Assembly: GCA_016209685.1 (NCBI GenBank)
Contig: JACQVQ010000012.1
Location: 235,584 to 299,583, forward strand
Reading direction: 5' to 3'
DNA from: Planctomycetota bacterium
GTDB taxonomy: Bacteria; Planctomycetota; Brocadiia; Brocadiales; Bathyanammoxibiaceae
DNA length: 64,000 nt
Made by a program: the position numbers and the translations under genes. The notes under the pieces were generated by a model that searched no databases, had not been told where the DNA came from, and saw only the letters and a list, made by a program, of their open reading frames with translations. The stretch's first letter is position 1; each line of letters opens with the position of its first letter. This document shows, in pieces, positions 48,322 through 58,762 of this stretch.

Positions 48322-49896
48322 ATGAAAAACATAGTAATTTATGATACCACCCTCAGAGACGGCTCCCAGGCCGAAGGGGTCTCCTTCTCCCTCCAGGACA
48401 AACTCAGCATCGCCCTGAAGCTGGACGAACTGGGGGTGGACTACGTGGAAGGAGGGTACCCCGCCGCTAACCCAAAGGATAGAAATTTCTTCAAGGAACT
48501 CCTGGCAAAAAACCCATTAAGTCATGCCCTCCCGGTAGCCTTCGGCAGTACCCGCAGGGCAGATAAGAAGGCGGAAGAAGACCCTGGACTCCAGGCCCTG
48601 CTGAAGGCCGAGACCCGGACCGTAACCATCGTGGCCAAGGCATGGGACCTCCACGTCAAAGAGGTGCTGAGGGTCTCCCTGGAGGAAAACCTCAAGATGC
48701 TGTCCGATAGCATCCACTTCCTGGCGGCCAATGGAAGGGCGGTCTTCGTAGACCTGGAACACCTCTTCCAGGGTTACAAGAATAACGCAGACTACGCCCT
48801 CAAGGTGCTGAAGACCGCAGAGGAGTACGGGGCAAACACCCTGATCCTCTGTGATACCAATGGCGGGAGTCTACCTGGAGAGATAGAAGAGATAGTCAAG
48901 AAGGCCAAAAGTCATGTGAAGACCCCCCTGGGCATCCACGCCCATAACGACGGCGAACTCGCGGTAGCCAACACCCTTGCGGCAGTAACGGCCGGGGCAA
49001 GGCACGTCCAGGGGACCATCAATGGCTTCGGAGAACGATGCGGCAACGCCAACCTCTGCTCCATCATCCCGAACCTGGTACTAAAGTTTGGCTATCCGTG
49101 TCTATCACCCGAAAGGCTGAAGAAACTCACCGAGGTCTCAAGATACGTCAATGAGGTATCCAACTTCACCCCCCAACCTAACCAGCCCTTCGTAGGCCCC
49201 AGCGCCTTTGCCCACAAAGGGGGACTGCACGTAGACGCCGTGAGAAAGCACGAGGCCACCTATGAACATATCTCCCCTGAGGCGGTAGGTAACGAACGGC
49301 GGATACTCCTCTCCGAGCTGTCAGGCAGCTCCACCATCCTGGCCAAGATAGACAGATACAACATCACCCATGACAAGGACTTCGCCAGAAAGATACTAAA
49401 AGAGGTACAGGAAAGGGAGAACCAGGGATACCACTACGAATCCGCCGAGGCCTCCTTTGAAATCCTGGTAAAGAAGCTCCTGGGTAAACACAAGAGCTTC
49501 TTTGACCTGGAGGGCTACAGGACCATCGTGGAAAAGCAGGACGGAAGGCCAGTAACAGAGGCGACGGTAAAGATAAAGGTCAATGGAAAGAAAGAGCTTA
49601 CGGTGGCCGAAGGGGAAGGCCCCGTGAATGCCCTGGATGCCGCCCTCAGGAAGGCACTGGAGAGGCATTATCCAAGTATAAAGGAGACTCACCTGGTGGA
49701 CTACAAGGTAAGGGTAATTGATTCTAAAGAAGGCACTGCCGCCAAGGTACGGGTGATAATCCAGACGAGGGACCACCAGGACCTCTGGGGCACCGTAGGG
49801 GTCTCTGAGAATATCATAGAGGCAAGCTGTCAGGCCCTGGTGGACAGTATAGAGTATAAACTATTCAAAGAGGAAGAGAAATCCCAGAAGTCTTGA
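48322..49896 (+). CDS. cimA: Citramalate synthase
   Basis: A 524-residue enzyme of the alpha-isopropylmalate synthase family, citramalate branch. It has Y-D-T-T-L-R-D-G-S-Q-A-E-G near the N-terminus, G-G-Y-P-A-A-N-P-K-D (residues 41-50, typical of CimA), G-I-H-A-H-N-D-G-E near 207 with metal ligands, G-F-G-E-R-C-G-N-A-N and a C-terminal regulatory domain. It condenses pyruvate with acetyl-CoA to start isoleucine synthesis independent of threonine. It is preceded by repeats and followed by a pseudogene relic. Confidence 0.93.
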   Translation: MKNIVIYDTTLRDGSQAEGVSFSLQDKLSIALKLDELGVDYVEGGYPAANPKDRNFFKELLAKNPLSHALPVAFGSTRRADKKAEEDPGLQALLKAETRTVTIVAKAWDLHVKEVLRVSLEENLKMLSDSIHFLAANGRAVFVDLEHLFQGYKNNADYALKVLKTAEEYGANTLILCDTNGGSLPGEIEEIVKKAKSHVKTPLGIHAHNDGELAVANTLAAVTAGARHVQGTINGFGERCGNANLCSIIPNLVLKFGYPCLSPERLKKLTEVSRYVNEVSNFTPQPNQPFVGPSAFAHKGGLHVDAVRKHEATYEHISPEAVGNERRILLSELSGSSTILAKIDRYNITHDKDFARKILKEVQERENQGYHYESAEASFEILVKKLLGKHKSFFDLEGYRTIVEKQDGRPVTEATVKIKVNGKKELTVAEGEGPVNALDAALRKALERHYPSIKETHLVDYKVRVIDSKEGTAAKVRVIIQTRDHQDLWGTVGVSENIIEASCQALVDSIEYKLFKEEEKSQKS

Positions 49897-49903
49897 AGGA
49901 AAC

Positions 49904-50053
49904 GGGTCTGGCAGATAGGCATCCCCATCCACTGGGGCTTCGCCGGGAGGGTCACTGCCCCCCCTGGTCAACCTCCTCACCCCCACCGCAGTAGACCCCA
50001 ACTGCTCCACGCCTGAGTATAAGGGGTTTCTGGTAAGGGTTGAGAGGGTTTAG
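49904..50053 (+). pseudogene. Relic of a formate dehydrogenase large-subunit C-terminus
   Basis: Translation from 49905 gives V-W-Q-I-G-I-P-I-H-W-G-F-A-G-R-V-T-A, then after a shift in a run of seven C (about 49958-49964) L-V-N-L-L-T-P-T-A-V-D-P-N and T-P-E-Y-K-G-F-L-V-R-V-E-R-V-stop. H-W-G-x-x-G, N-L-L-T-P-x-x-x-D-P-N and P-E-Y-K are the usual end of molybdopterin formate dehydrogenases. Only about 50 codons remain, with one frameshift, so it is a remnant of a deleted gene. Confidence 0.75.
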
Positions 50054-50156
50054 ACTTGCTTCTGGGAATGAAAACGGCCTACTATAAAAAGGGGGAGAAA
50101 GATCCTATAATATTCCCCAACATATACTATACTGATAGTAAATAGACACGGATTCT

Positions 50157-51797
50157 ATGGGCCACAACAAACTATTACTACTTAGAAATGAGGCTAACTT
50201 GCAGACCTGCCCCTTATGTAAGCAAAATATTGAGGGTGGGTTGAGTAAGCACTATAAGGGCCGTCATAGCGAGGAAGAATTACAAGAGGCCATCATGGAT
50301 GAAAAGGGCAGGGGCACCCCTGATGTATATATTGGGCGGAAGTTTGGCGTTACATTCCGATACATAGAAAGGCTGATTACTAAAAAAAAGGGGATCAGCG
50401 TTAGTACTTTAAAAGCCACTAAAAAGGTAAAGACCCTCTATCCCAAAAGCTTCGCAGAAGAACAGACCACCGTCTGGAGTTTTAAAAGTCGTGGAGGTTG
50501 GGCCACCCATAGCGGAGAGTACAGGGGTAACTGGTCACCCTATATTCCCAGGAACGTTATTCTTAAATACTCAAAACCAGGAGAACTTGTCCTGGATTAT
50601 TTCTGTGGGGCGGGGACTACAGCGGTTGAGGCAAAATTGTTGGGTAGGAGGTGCATCGCTTTTGACATCAACGATAAGGCAGTTGAGTTGGCAAGAAAGA
50701 ATACAGATTTTAAGATTGAACCGCAGGAACATCTGAAATTTCTTGACACAAAAATACCTGGCAAAGTTTACGAACCCGAACTCTCGGTTGGCGATGCCAG
50801 AGATTTATCTTCCATAAAAGACAACTCTATAGATTTAATCTGCGCCCATCCGCCTTATGCAAACATCATTCATTATACAGATTCTAAAGAGGGGGATTTA
50901 TCATTTTTTGATACAGATGATTTCTTAAAAGAAATGGCTAAAGTCGCAAAAGAGAGTTTTAGGGTGCTGAAATCAGGCAAACAGTGCGCCATTTTGATAG
51001 GGGACATGCGAAGAAAGAAACATGTAATCCCATTAGGGTTTAAATTTATAAATGTTTATCTAAACGCTGGCTTTAAATTGAAGGAACTCGTTATTAAACG
51101 GCAACACAACTGTAAGACTACAGGATTCTGGCATGCCAGTAGTATCAGACATAACTTTCTACTCTTGGCCCATGAGTACCTACCCATTTTTGAAAAACCT
51201 AAACGCACTGTTTCTGCAGGAGTAGAAGAGGAATTGTCAGGTTACGGTTTGATTGCTCCTACTTCTGAGAGACCTAGAGTGAAAAGAAAACTAGATGACC
51301 TGGAAACTACAACAGTATGGGTCTTACCAGAGAAAGATTTTGAAGAACGCCTGAACAAAAATGTAATAGATAGATATTCTCACCGTAAGGGATATATAAG
51401 CCTTGCTTTCCACTCAAATAGTGGAGAGGTACTTACGGAGAGAAAAGAGCAAAAGAGTAAAGAACTACTTTTTATTAAATCTCCTTTCTTGGCCAACAGC
51501 CCTTCTCATTCGGACGTTGAAAAGTACGTGAAAGAAATTGGGGAGGTTATTACTCAAAATTTGTCTCCTATACAAGATGGTGGATTTATAGTGATTCAGA
51601 CACAAGATGTAAGGATAGATGGCTATGTAGAACCCCTTGCAAAAAGGCTAGTAGATTCAACAATATCCAATAATCTATGGTTGAAGGAAATTGTGGTTGT
51701 CATACCGGAAAGACGAGACTCAGGAATTCAGACTCCTAATGGTTATTTGAAGACTAGTCATCAGTATTTGCTTGTATATGAAAAGACAACCTTCTAA
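50157..51797 (+). CDS. Zinc-finger DNA methyltransferase
   Basis: A 546-residue protein. A C2H2-type finger opens it (C18-P-L-C21...H32...H37), followed by a short helical segment. Next comes a methyltransferase core with motif I L-D-Y-F-C-G-A-G-T-T (about 146-155) before motif IV A-H-P-P-Y (about 230), the I-then-IV order of alpha/gamma classes. The last 200 residues form a separate region (I-S-L-A-F-H-S-N-S-G-E, then V-I-Q-T-Q-D-V-R) of unknown role. The gene is AT-rich and followed after 19 nt by an unrecognised partner. It is probably the modification part of a defence system. Confidence 0.8.
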   Translation: MGHNKLLLLRNEANLQTCPLCKQNIEGGLSKHYKGRHSEEELQEAIMDEKGRGTPDVYIGRKFGVTFRYIERLITKKKGISVSTLKATKKVKTLYPKSFAEEQTTVWSFKSRGGWATHSGEYRGNWSPYIPRNVILKYSKPGELVLDYFCGAGTTAVEAKLLGRRCIAFDINDKAVELARKNTDFKIEPQEHLKFLDTKIPGKVYEPELSVGDARDLSSIKDNSIDLICAHPPYANIIHYTDSKEGDLSFFDTDDFLKEMAKVAKESFRVLKSGKQCAILIGDMRRKKHVIPLGFKFINVYLNAGFKLKELVIKRQHNCKTTGFWHASSIRHNFLLLAHEYLPIFEKPKRTVSAGVEEELSGYGLIAPTSERPRVKRKLDDLETTTVWVLPEKDFEERLNKNVIDRYSHRKGYISLAFHSNSGEVLTERKEQKSKELLFIKSPFLANSPSHSDVEKYVKEIGEVITQNLSPIQDGGFIVIQTQDVRIDGYVEPLAKRLVDSTISNNLWLKEIVVVIPERRDSGIQTPNGYLKTSHQYLLVYEKTTF

Positions 51798-51816
51798 GTG
51801 AAAACGGCTAACGGTA

Positions 51817-53025
51817 ATGTCTAACTTTTTGGCATTCCTTGAAAAACTTGCTCAGCACTGTGGTGTAAAGTTTGAGGTTGAGAAATTCAAAGGCAACAAT
51901 GAATACGAATTAGCCGCGAATATTCTCACTGAAATTAACCGTTTTCTATATCAGAAGAAAGCAACTTTGCCTTCTGAATACATCTCTGAATTTCACAAAT
52001 ACTGGGAAGAAAATCATGAAAACGTACTGGCTCCACGGATTAATCACAACAGAGAGTGTTTAGCCGTAGCTAAAGTATTAGAAAATATCTACAAGGATAA
52101 TACTATCAAGGTTCAATTGGATACCTTAAGCTTAACGAAAGAAGAAATTGCTAATGTGAGATTCTTTACAGCAGTTCAAGATTTCAATATTGATGTCCAT
52201 GCTAGAAGTAATCCCTTTGAGTTTTACAAAAGGCACCCTGACTGCTTTAATCCAAAGAAGGTGATGAACAATGACTTACTGGTAGACGAACTGCTTAATT
52301 TTCTTGGGGCTCAGTCCCAGCGAGATAAAAGAAAGCCATGGATGTTAAACTCGGCAAAATTGTTAGTAGAAAAATACAACTCTTCAGCATACGCAATTAA
52401 TGAAACTCACAGTGGAGATGTGTTAGAAATCGTCAGTGCATTAACAGTGGAAGAGCGATACGGTTTCTCTACAAAAAAGACCCATATGTTCTTAAGAGAC
52501 ATGGCTGATTTGAGTGTGTGGCAGTACAGAAAAAACGTAGAAAAATTAGACGTAATGAGTGACAAAAACACTATGAGAGTGGCCTTAAGGACTGGAATAC
52601 TCCAGTTCCGTATTCCTCTACTTGCTAGCTACCTTGATGTTTATTGTTTTCAATACACCCTGGTGGATAGACTCAATCGTGAATCATGGAGGAGGGTGTG
52701 GGAAGAATGGGGCAAGGTTTCTAACAACCATAGACCGCCTACCCCAGCATCCATTGACTACCTCATCTTCAGGCTTGGCAAGATAGCTTGTAGACCAAGC
52801 AAACGTATTTGTCCCCCAGAGAAAAAAGTACCAGAGAAAAAATTAGAAAGCCTAATCCCACAGGATAGGTTAATTTTTAGAGAGGATCTATACTGTATAT
52901 TCAGCGATGTCTGCCAAATGGAGAGAAAAATACTAAATGCCCCTAATAGCATTTCCATTGAAGGAAGGACGGGCTGGAAGAGTGGGAAAACTACTGAAGG
53001 CGGTGGTGGAGGGATTTCATCCTAG
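51817..53025 (+). CDS. Unrecognised protein paired with the zinc-finger methyltransferase
   Basis: A 402-residue mostly helical, AT-rich gene product. I cannot assign it to a family. Visible features: an N-terminal helical part, K-K-T-H-M-F-L-R-D-M-A-D near 225, V-A-L-R-T-G-I-L near 252, W-R-R-V-W-E-E-W near 288, and P-A-S-I-D-Y-L-I-F-R-L-G-K-I-A-C near 310. Further cysteines (C-R-P-S-K-R-I-C and C-I-F-S-D-V-C) could bind zinc or an Fe-S cluster. The helix plus Cys layout is loosely like helix-hairpin-helix DNA glycosylases, only a guess. By position it should be the restriction or effector partner of the methyltransferase. Confidence 0.6.
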   Translation: MSNFLAFLEKLAQHCGVKFEVEKFKGNNEYELAANILTEINRFLYQKKATLPSEYISEFHKYWEENHENVLAPRINHNRECLAVAKVLENIYKDNTIKVQLDTLSLTKEEIANVRFFTAVQDFNIDVHARSNPFEFYKRHPDCFNPKKVMNNDLLVDELLNFLGAQSQRDKRKPWMLNSAKLLVEKYNSSAYAINETHSGDVLEIVSALTVEERYGFSTKKTHMFLRDMADLSVWQYRKNVEKLDVMSDKNTMRVALRTGILQFRIPLLASYLDVYCFQYTLVDRLNRESWRRVWEEWGKVSNNHRPPTPASIDYLIFRLGKIACRPSKRICPPEKKVPEKKLESLIPQDRLIFREDLYCIFSDVCQMERKILNAPNSISIEGRTGWKSGKTTEGGGGGISS

Positions 53026-53066
53026 AGAGTGACTAAACATGCGAAACTATCAACGTGGAGGCAAAA

Positions 53067-53255
53067 ATGATAGATTATAAAGAGCTTGTATTAACACTGG
53101 TCTATGCTTTTGACAGGGTTAGAAAATACGGGATAGTCAACGACTTAACGCTGGAAGAAGAATTAATAGAATATTTAACTACGGAAGAATTGAGTGAAGT
53201 GATGACCCTCTTGGAAAATGACAATGCTTTAAAAAGAACTGACTCCTCAAACTAA
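53067..53255 (+). CDS. Small acidic hypothetical protein
   Basis: A 62-residue acidic, helical protein (M-I-D-Y-K-E-L-V-L-T-L-V-Y-A-F-D, then L-T-L-E-E-E-L-I-E-Y-L and T-T-E-E-L-S-E-V-M-T-L-L). I chose ATG 53067 because GGAGG lies 5 nt upstream; a GTG 12 nt earlier is in frame. It follows the unrecognised gene by about 40 nt, so it is probably the third gene of the methyltransferase island. Role unknown; the size and acidity would suit an inhibitor or accessory protein. Confidence 0.55.
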   Translation: MIDYKELVLTLVYAFDRVRKYGIVNDLTLEEELIEYLTTEELSEVMTLLENDNALKRTDSSN

Positions 53256-53308
53256 AACTATGCCCCTTGAGCTAAAGGCCCTCTCCGCCACCAACTACCC
53301 CACCCTGG

Positions 53309-53467
53309 GAATCCGGGGAGAAGTTCTGCCCGCAGGACGGGGAGAAGCTGGTACAGGAGGGGGAAGAGGGGGCAGAGAAGAGGTTAGAGGCCCTGAGACA
53401 CTACGAGGAAGGAAACGGGAACACCGAGAAGATAGCCCATGACCTCAGAACTCCCCACAAAATATAA
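53309..53467 (+). pseudogene. Fragment of a paralogue of the gene at 56.1 kb
   Basis: Positions 53309-53415 match 56405-56515 closely. In frame they read G-E-K-F-C-P-Q-D-G-E-K-L-V-Q-E-G, then G-A-E-K-R-L-E-A-L-R-H-Y-E-E-G-N, with one codon fewer than the intact gene. The frame then runs on to a stop at 53465 inside the valS start. It has no start and no catalytic domain. Codon-wise differences suggest a decayed paralogue rather than a fresh duplication. Confidence 0.8.
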
Positions 53468-56089
53468 CCCCGGGGAAGTAGAAGATAAATGGTACAGACT
53501 CTGGGAAGGAAAGGGGTATTTCCACAGCGAACCCGACCCCCAGAAAAAGAGTTTTACCATCGTCATCCCCCCTCCCAACATAACAGGCGTCCTCCACATG
53601 GGACACGCCCTGAACAGCATCCTCCAGGACGTCCTAATCCGATGGAGGCGTATGCAGGGCTACAATACGCTGTGGATGCCGGGGACGGACCACGCAGGGA
53701 TTGCCACCCAGAACGTGGTGGAGAGGGAACTGCTCCAGAAGGGTCTCCGCCGTCAGGACCTCGGCAGGGATAAATTCGTGGAGACCGTCTGGAAATGGCG
53801 TGAAGAATACGGCTCCACCATCATAAAACAGCTCAAGAAGATAGGCAGTTCCTGCGACTGGCAGAGGGAACGGTTTACTATGGACCAGGGCCTCTCCAGG
53901 GCCGTAAGGGAGGCCTTTGTGAGGCTCTGGCAGAAGGGCCTCATATACAAAGGCAAGTACATCATCAACTGGTGCCCAAGGTGTCAGACGGCACTGGCCG
54001 ATGACGAGGTAGACCACGAGACCCACGAGGGCTCCCTGTGGTACTTCAGATACCCGTTCCGTGATGAGCCACACCTGGGCGTTACCATAGCCACCACCCG
54101 CCCGGAGACCATGCTGGGGGACGTGGCAGTGGCCGTAAACCCAGGGGACGAACGCTATAAGGAGTTTATCGGCGAGCATCTCCTCCTGCCCATCGTGGAG
54201 AGGGAGATACCCATCATTGCTGACGAGATGGTGGACAAGGAATTTGGCACAGGGGCAGTGAAGGTGACCCCGGCCCACGACCCCAACGACTTTGAGATGT
54301 CCCTCCGCCACCAACTCCAACCCGTTACCATCATGGCCGAAGACGGCACCATGAATACTCAGGCAGGGGAGTTCGCCGGTATGGACAGGTTTGAGTGCCG
54401 GGAGGCCCTGGTAGAGGAATTGAGACAGAAGAGACTCCTGGTGAAGATAGAGCCGCACGTCCACTCCGTGGGCCACTGCTACCGCTGTCATACGGTCATA
54501 GAGCCATACCTCTCCGACCAGTGGTTCGTCAGGATGAAGCCCCTGGCCCAGGCCGCCCTAAGGGCCACCGAAGAGGGCAAGGTAACCTTCTATCCAGAGA
54601 GATGGACCAAGGTCTACCTCAACTGGCTGGAAAACGTGAGGGACTGGTGCATCTCCCGCCAGATATGGTGGGGACATCAAATCCCTGCCTGGTATTGTAA
54701 GGACTGCGGCGAGATAAACGTCTCCATGGAAGACCCCAGGGCCTGCACCCACTGCAATGGTAAGCACCTAACACAGGACCCGGACGTCCTGGACACCTGG
54801 TTCAGTTCGGCCCTGTGGCCCTTCTCCACCCTGGGCTGGCCTGCGGACACGCTTGAACTCAAGACCTACTACCCCACTAACGTGCTGGTCACCGGCAGGG
54901 ACATCATCTACTTCTGGGTGGCAAGGATGGTGATGATGGGGCTGGAGATGCTGGGGAAGGAACCCTTCGGGAAGGTCTATATCCACGGGACCATCCTGGA
55001 CGAGCAGGGGAGGAGGATGAGTAAGTCACTGGGTAACGGGATAGACCCCCTGGAGATGACCGAGCGTTACGGCGTAGATGCCGTGCGGATGTCCCTCCTC
55101 CTGCTTACCACTGAGGGACAGGACATCAAGCTCTCAGAGACCAAGTTTGAGATGGGGCGGAATTTTACTAACAAGGTCTGGAATGCCGCCAGGTTTGTCA
55201 TCATGAACCTCAGTCAATCCGGGGTGGACTGGCCTTCACTCATGGGCGAAAAAGTCCTCCCCCTCTCCTTTGAGGACAGATGGATACTGAGCCGATTAAG
55301 TAACGCCGTTACAGGCAGTACGGAGGCACTGGAACAATTCAGATTCAATGAGGCCCTGCAAACCGTTTACGACTTCTTCTGGCACGACCTCTGCGACTGG
55401 TACCTGGAGATAGTCAAGCCGAGGCTCTACGAACCAGCCAACGAACTAGACAAGAAGACTGCCCTCTCTACACTGCTCCACGTCTTTCAGGACACCTTGA
55501 GGCTACTCCACCCCTTTGCCCCCTTCCTTACTGAAGAAGTATGGTCGGTGCTAGGGAAAAGACAGGAGGAGAGCCTCGTCATCGGTAAATGGCCTGAAGC
55601 AAGACCAAGAGACTTAAAGACCGAGCAGACTATGGAACTACTGCAGGGGGTAATAAAGGCCGTGAGAAATGTAAGGCGGAACTTTAACATCACCGATAGA
55701 CAGCCGCTGAAGGCCCTTATATCAGCACCTGACACCCTACAGGCAGATAGTCTTAAGGCCCACAACAGTTTCCTCAGACAACGGGCCTTCCTGGAGGAGT
55801 TAGAGATAGGCATAAATCTGGTTAGGCCCGCCAATTCAGCTAGTGCCGTGGTGGGGCCCTTCCAACTCTTTATACCCCTGACAGGTATCATCAATCTTGA
55901 TACAGAAAGGCTCCGCCATGATAAACAAATCCAGCAACTAGAGGAATACCTCAGCAAGGTACAGAAAAAACTCTCCAATAAGGACTTCCTGGCAAAGGCC
56001 CCCCCTCAGGTGGCGGAGAAGGAGAGGGAGCGGGAAAAGGAACTCTCCGAACAGATAAACAAGTTAAAACTTATCCTCACCGAACTCAG

Positions 56090-56093
<4 letters not shown>
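53439..56093 (+). CDS. valS: Valyl-tRNA synthetase
   Basis: An 884-residue class I synthetase that charges tRNA-Val and edits threonyl-tRNA. The HIGH-type motif is H-M-G-H (53-56), with P-P-P-N-I-T-G-V-L just before it. The editing domain has T-T-R-P-E-T-M-L-G-D near 219, the KMSKS-type motif is R-M-S-K-S-L-G-N near 526-533, and a C-terminal coiled coil occupies about 815-884. Complete and of usual length. Its last codon overlaps the ATG of the next frame. Confidence 0.97.
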
Positions 56094-57529
<1,436 letters not shown>

Positions 57530-57538
57530 GGAACATGG

Positions 57539-57608
57539 AAAATTGGAAATTGTAAAATGCAAATTGTAAATTTTAAAATTTTCAATTTCCAATTTACAAT
57601 TTACAATT
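57539..57608. repeat. AT-rich palindromic intergenic repeat
   Basis: AAAATTGGAAATTGTAAAATG and complement between the FGE-like and VIT-family genes. Confidence 0.8.
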
Positions 57609-57630
57609 CCCCCCGGAAAGGTCTCTACGT

Positions 57631-58395
57631 ATGGGAATAGCATCCAGGCTACTAGGCACCAGGGGGCTAATCCCCTTTGAGAGGGAGACGCCCCAGCGTC
57701 AACGCTGGCACAGTGCCCAGGGCAAGTTTGTGCGGGAAGTGGTCTTTGGCATGAACGACGGTATGGTGGAGACCCTGGGGTTCGTGACCGGGGTCTTCGG
57801 GGCAGTGGCCTCCAGTAAGATTATAGTCATCACCGGCCTTGCCCAGGTACTGGCAGGCGCCATCTCCATGGGCCTGGGGGCCTACCTCTCCCAGAAGTCC
57901 TTCGCCGAATTCTACGCCAGGGAGGAAGAGACGGAGAAGGGAGAGATGAGGACTACCCCGGAAGAGGAACGGGCGGAGATAAGAGACATCTTCAGGAAGA
58001 GGGGGTTCCGGGGGGAAGAACTGGAGATAGTAGTCAGGAGGATAACCTCCAATCCGGAGGTCTGGTTGCAGACCATGATGGAGCAGGAACTGGGTCTTAC
58101 CAAAGAAGGTCATACTGCCCCTTTAAAGTCTGGACTGGTTACGGGTCTCGCCTATTTTATTGGGGCAATTCCCCCTCTGGCCCCTTATTTCTTCTTCAGC
58201 AGTTTCAATGCCTTTTTCCTCTCCATATCCTCCTCGCTAATCTTCCTGTTCGTAGTGGGCAGTATCAAGGGGCGTTGGATTGGGAAGGATTGGTGGTGGA
58301 GGGGGCTTGAGATGGTAGGCCTTGGGGGTGGGGCGGTGATAGTGACTTACTCCATCGGCCGGGGCATCTCTCTAGTCTTTAGCATCCAGCCTTAG
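57631..58395 (+). CDS. VIT/CCC1-family metal transporter
   Basis: A 254-residue membrane protein related to vacuolar iron transporters. It has F-V-R-E-V-V-F-G-M-N-D-G-M-V-E-T-L-G-F near 33-51 (the conserved N-D-G region of helix 1), G-L-A-Q-V-L-A-G-A-I-S-M-G-L-G-A-Y in helix 2, then a cytoplasmic acidic helical segment (E-E-E-T-E-K, M-R-T-T-P-E-E-E-R) with candidate metal ligands, and three C-terminal helices. It probably moves Fe2+ or Mn2+ out of the cytoplasm or into a compartment. Stands alone. Confidence 0.85.
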   Translation: MGIASRLLGTRGLIPFERETPQRQRWHSAQGKFVREVVFGMNDGMVETLGFVTGVFGAVASSKIIVITGLAQVLAGAISMGLGAYLSQKSFAEFYAREEETEKGEMRTTPEEERAEIRDIFRKRGFRGEELEIVVRRITSNPEVWLQTMMEQELGLTKEGHTAPLKSGLVTGLAYFIGAIPPLAPYFFFSSFNAFFLSISSSLIFLFVVGSIKGRWIGKDWWWRGLEMVGLGGGAVIVTYSIGRGISLVFSIQP

Positions 58396-58416
58396 ATGGA
58401 TAAGGGGTAGGTCTCT

Positions 58417-58471
58417 GTAGCCGCAGGTCATGCCTTAGGCAGATTCGCTGAGGCGAACTTTAGCCTGCGTT
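58417..58471. repeat. 57-60 bp GTAGCCGCAGGTC repeat, copy 3
   Basis: GTAGCCGCAGGTCATGCC, a GATTCGCTGAGGCGAAC insert and TTTAGCCTGCGTTG, the same order as at 30794. Confidence 0.75.
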
Positions 58472-58598
58472 GGCACATACATTGTAACGACAGACTTTAG
58501 CCTCCATTTAAACCCTGCCAGAACTAGAAAAATTTCCTTGACTTCTTACGGGGGGGGGAAATCTCCACAAAAGTGGGCGTAAAATATATTGAAAAATA

Positions 58599-58657
58599 TA
58601 GGGACACATCCCTTATTTTTCCACCAGATCAAGCAAGAAATATGGGATGTGTCCCTA
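58599..58657. repeat. Inverted repeat TAGGGACACATCCC/GGGATGTGTCCCTA
   Basis: Perfect 14-nt arms at 58599-58612 and 58644-58657 with a 31-nt AT-rich loop. It looks like a REP/MITE-type unit rather than a terminator. Confidence 0.75.
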
Positions 58658-58721
58658 ATTAACTCAGACGCCTTATCCGAGACACCTGAATCCGCCTCAG
58701 ACGGATGAGCAGTTTGGCCCT

Positions 58722-58759
58722 GTAGGGGCACGTTGTCCGCCTGAGGCGGATGCCCCTAC
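58722..58759. repeat. Nested palindromes, intergenic
   Basis: GTAGGGGCACGTTG, then exact TCCGCCTGAGGCGGA (58736-58750), then TGCCCCTAC: the 15-bp unit occupies the centre of a GTAGGGGC element whose uninterrupted form is seen at 37555-37582. Confidence 0.88.
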
Positions 58760-58762
58760 CTG

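Larger units (their letters stand above)
58396..58762. other. Gene-free spacer made of repeats
   Basis: From left to right: copy 3 of the 57-60 bp repeat (58417-58471), a run of nine G at about 58550, a long inverted repeat (58599-58657), a diverged 15-bp palindrome TCCGCCTCAGACGGA (58691-58705) and nested palindromes (58722-58759). No coding frame is convincing. Confidence 0.75.

Noticed and set aside
53260-53442. A 60-codon open frame before valS
   Set aside because: It reads the FGE-like fragment in the wrong frame; the correct frame shows the relic described.
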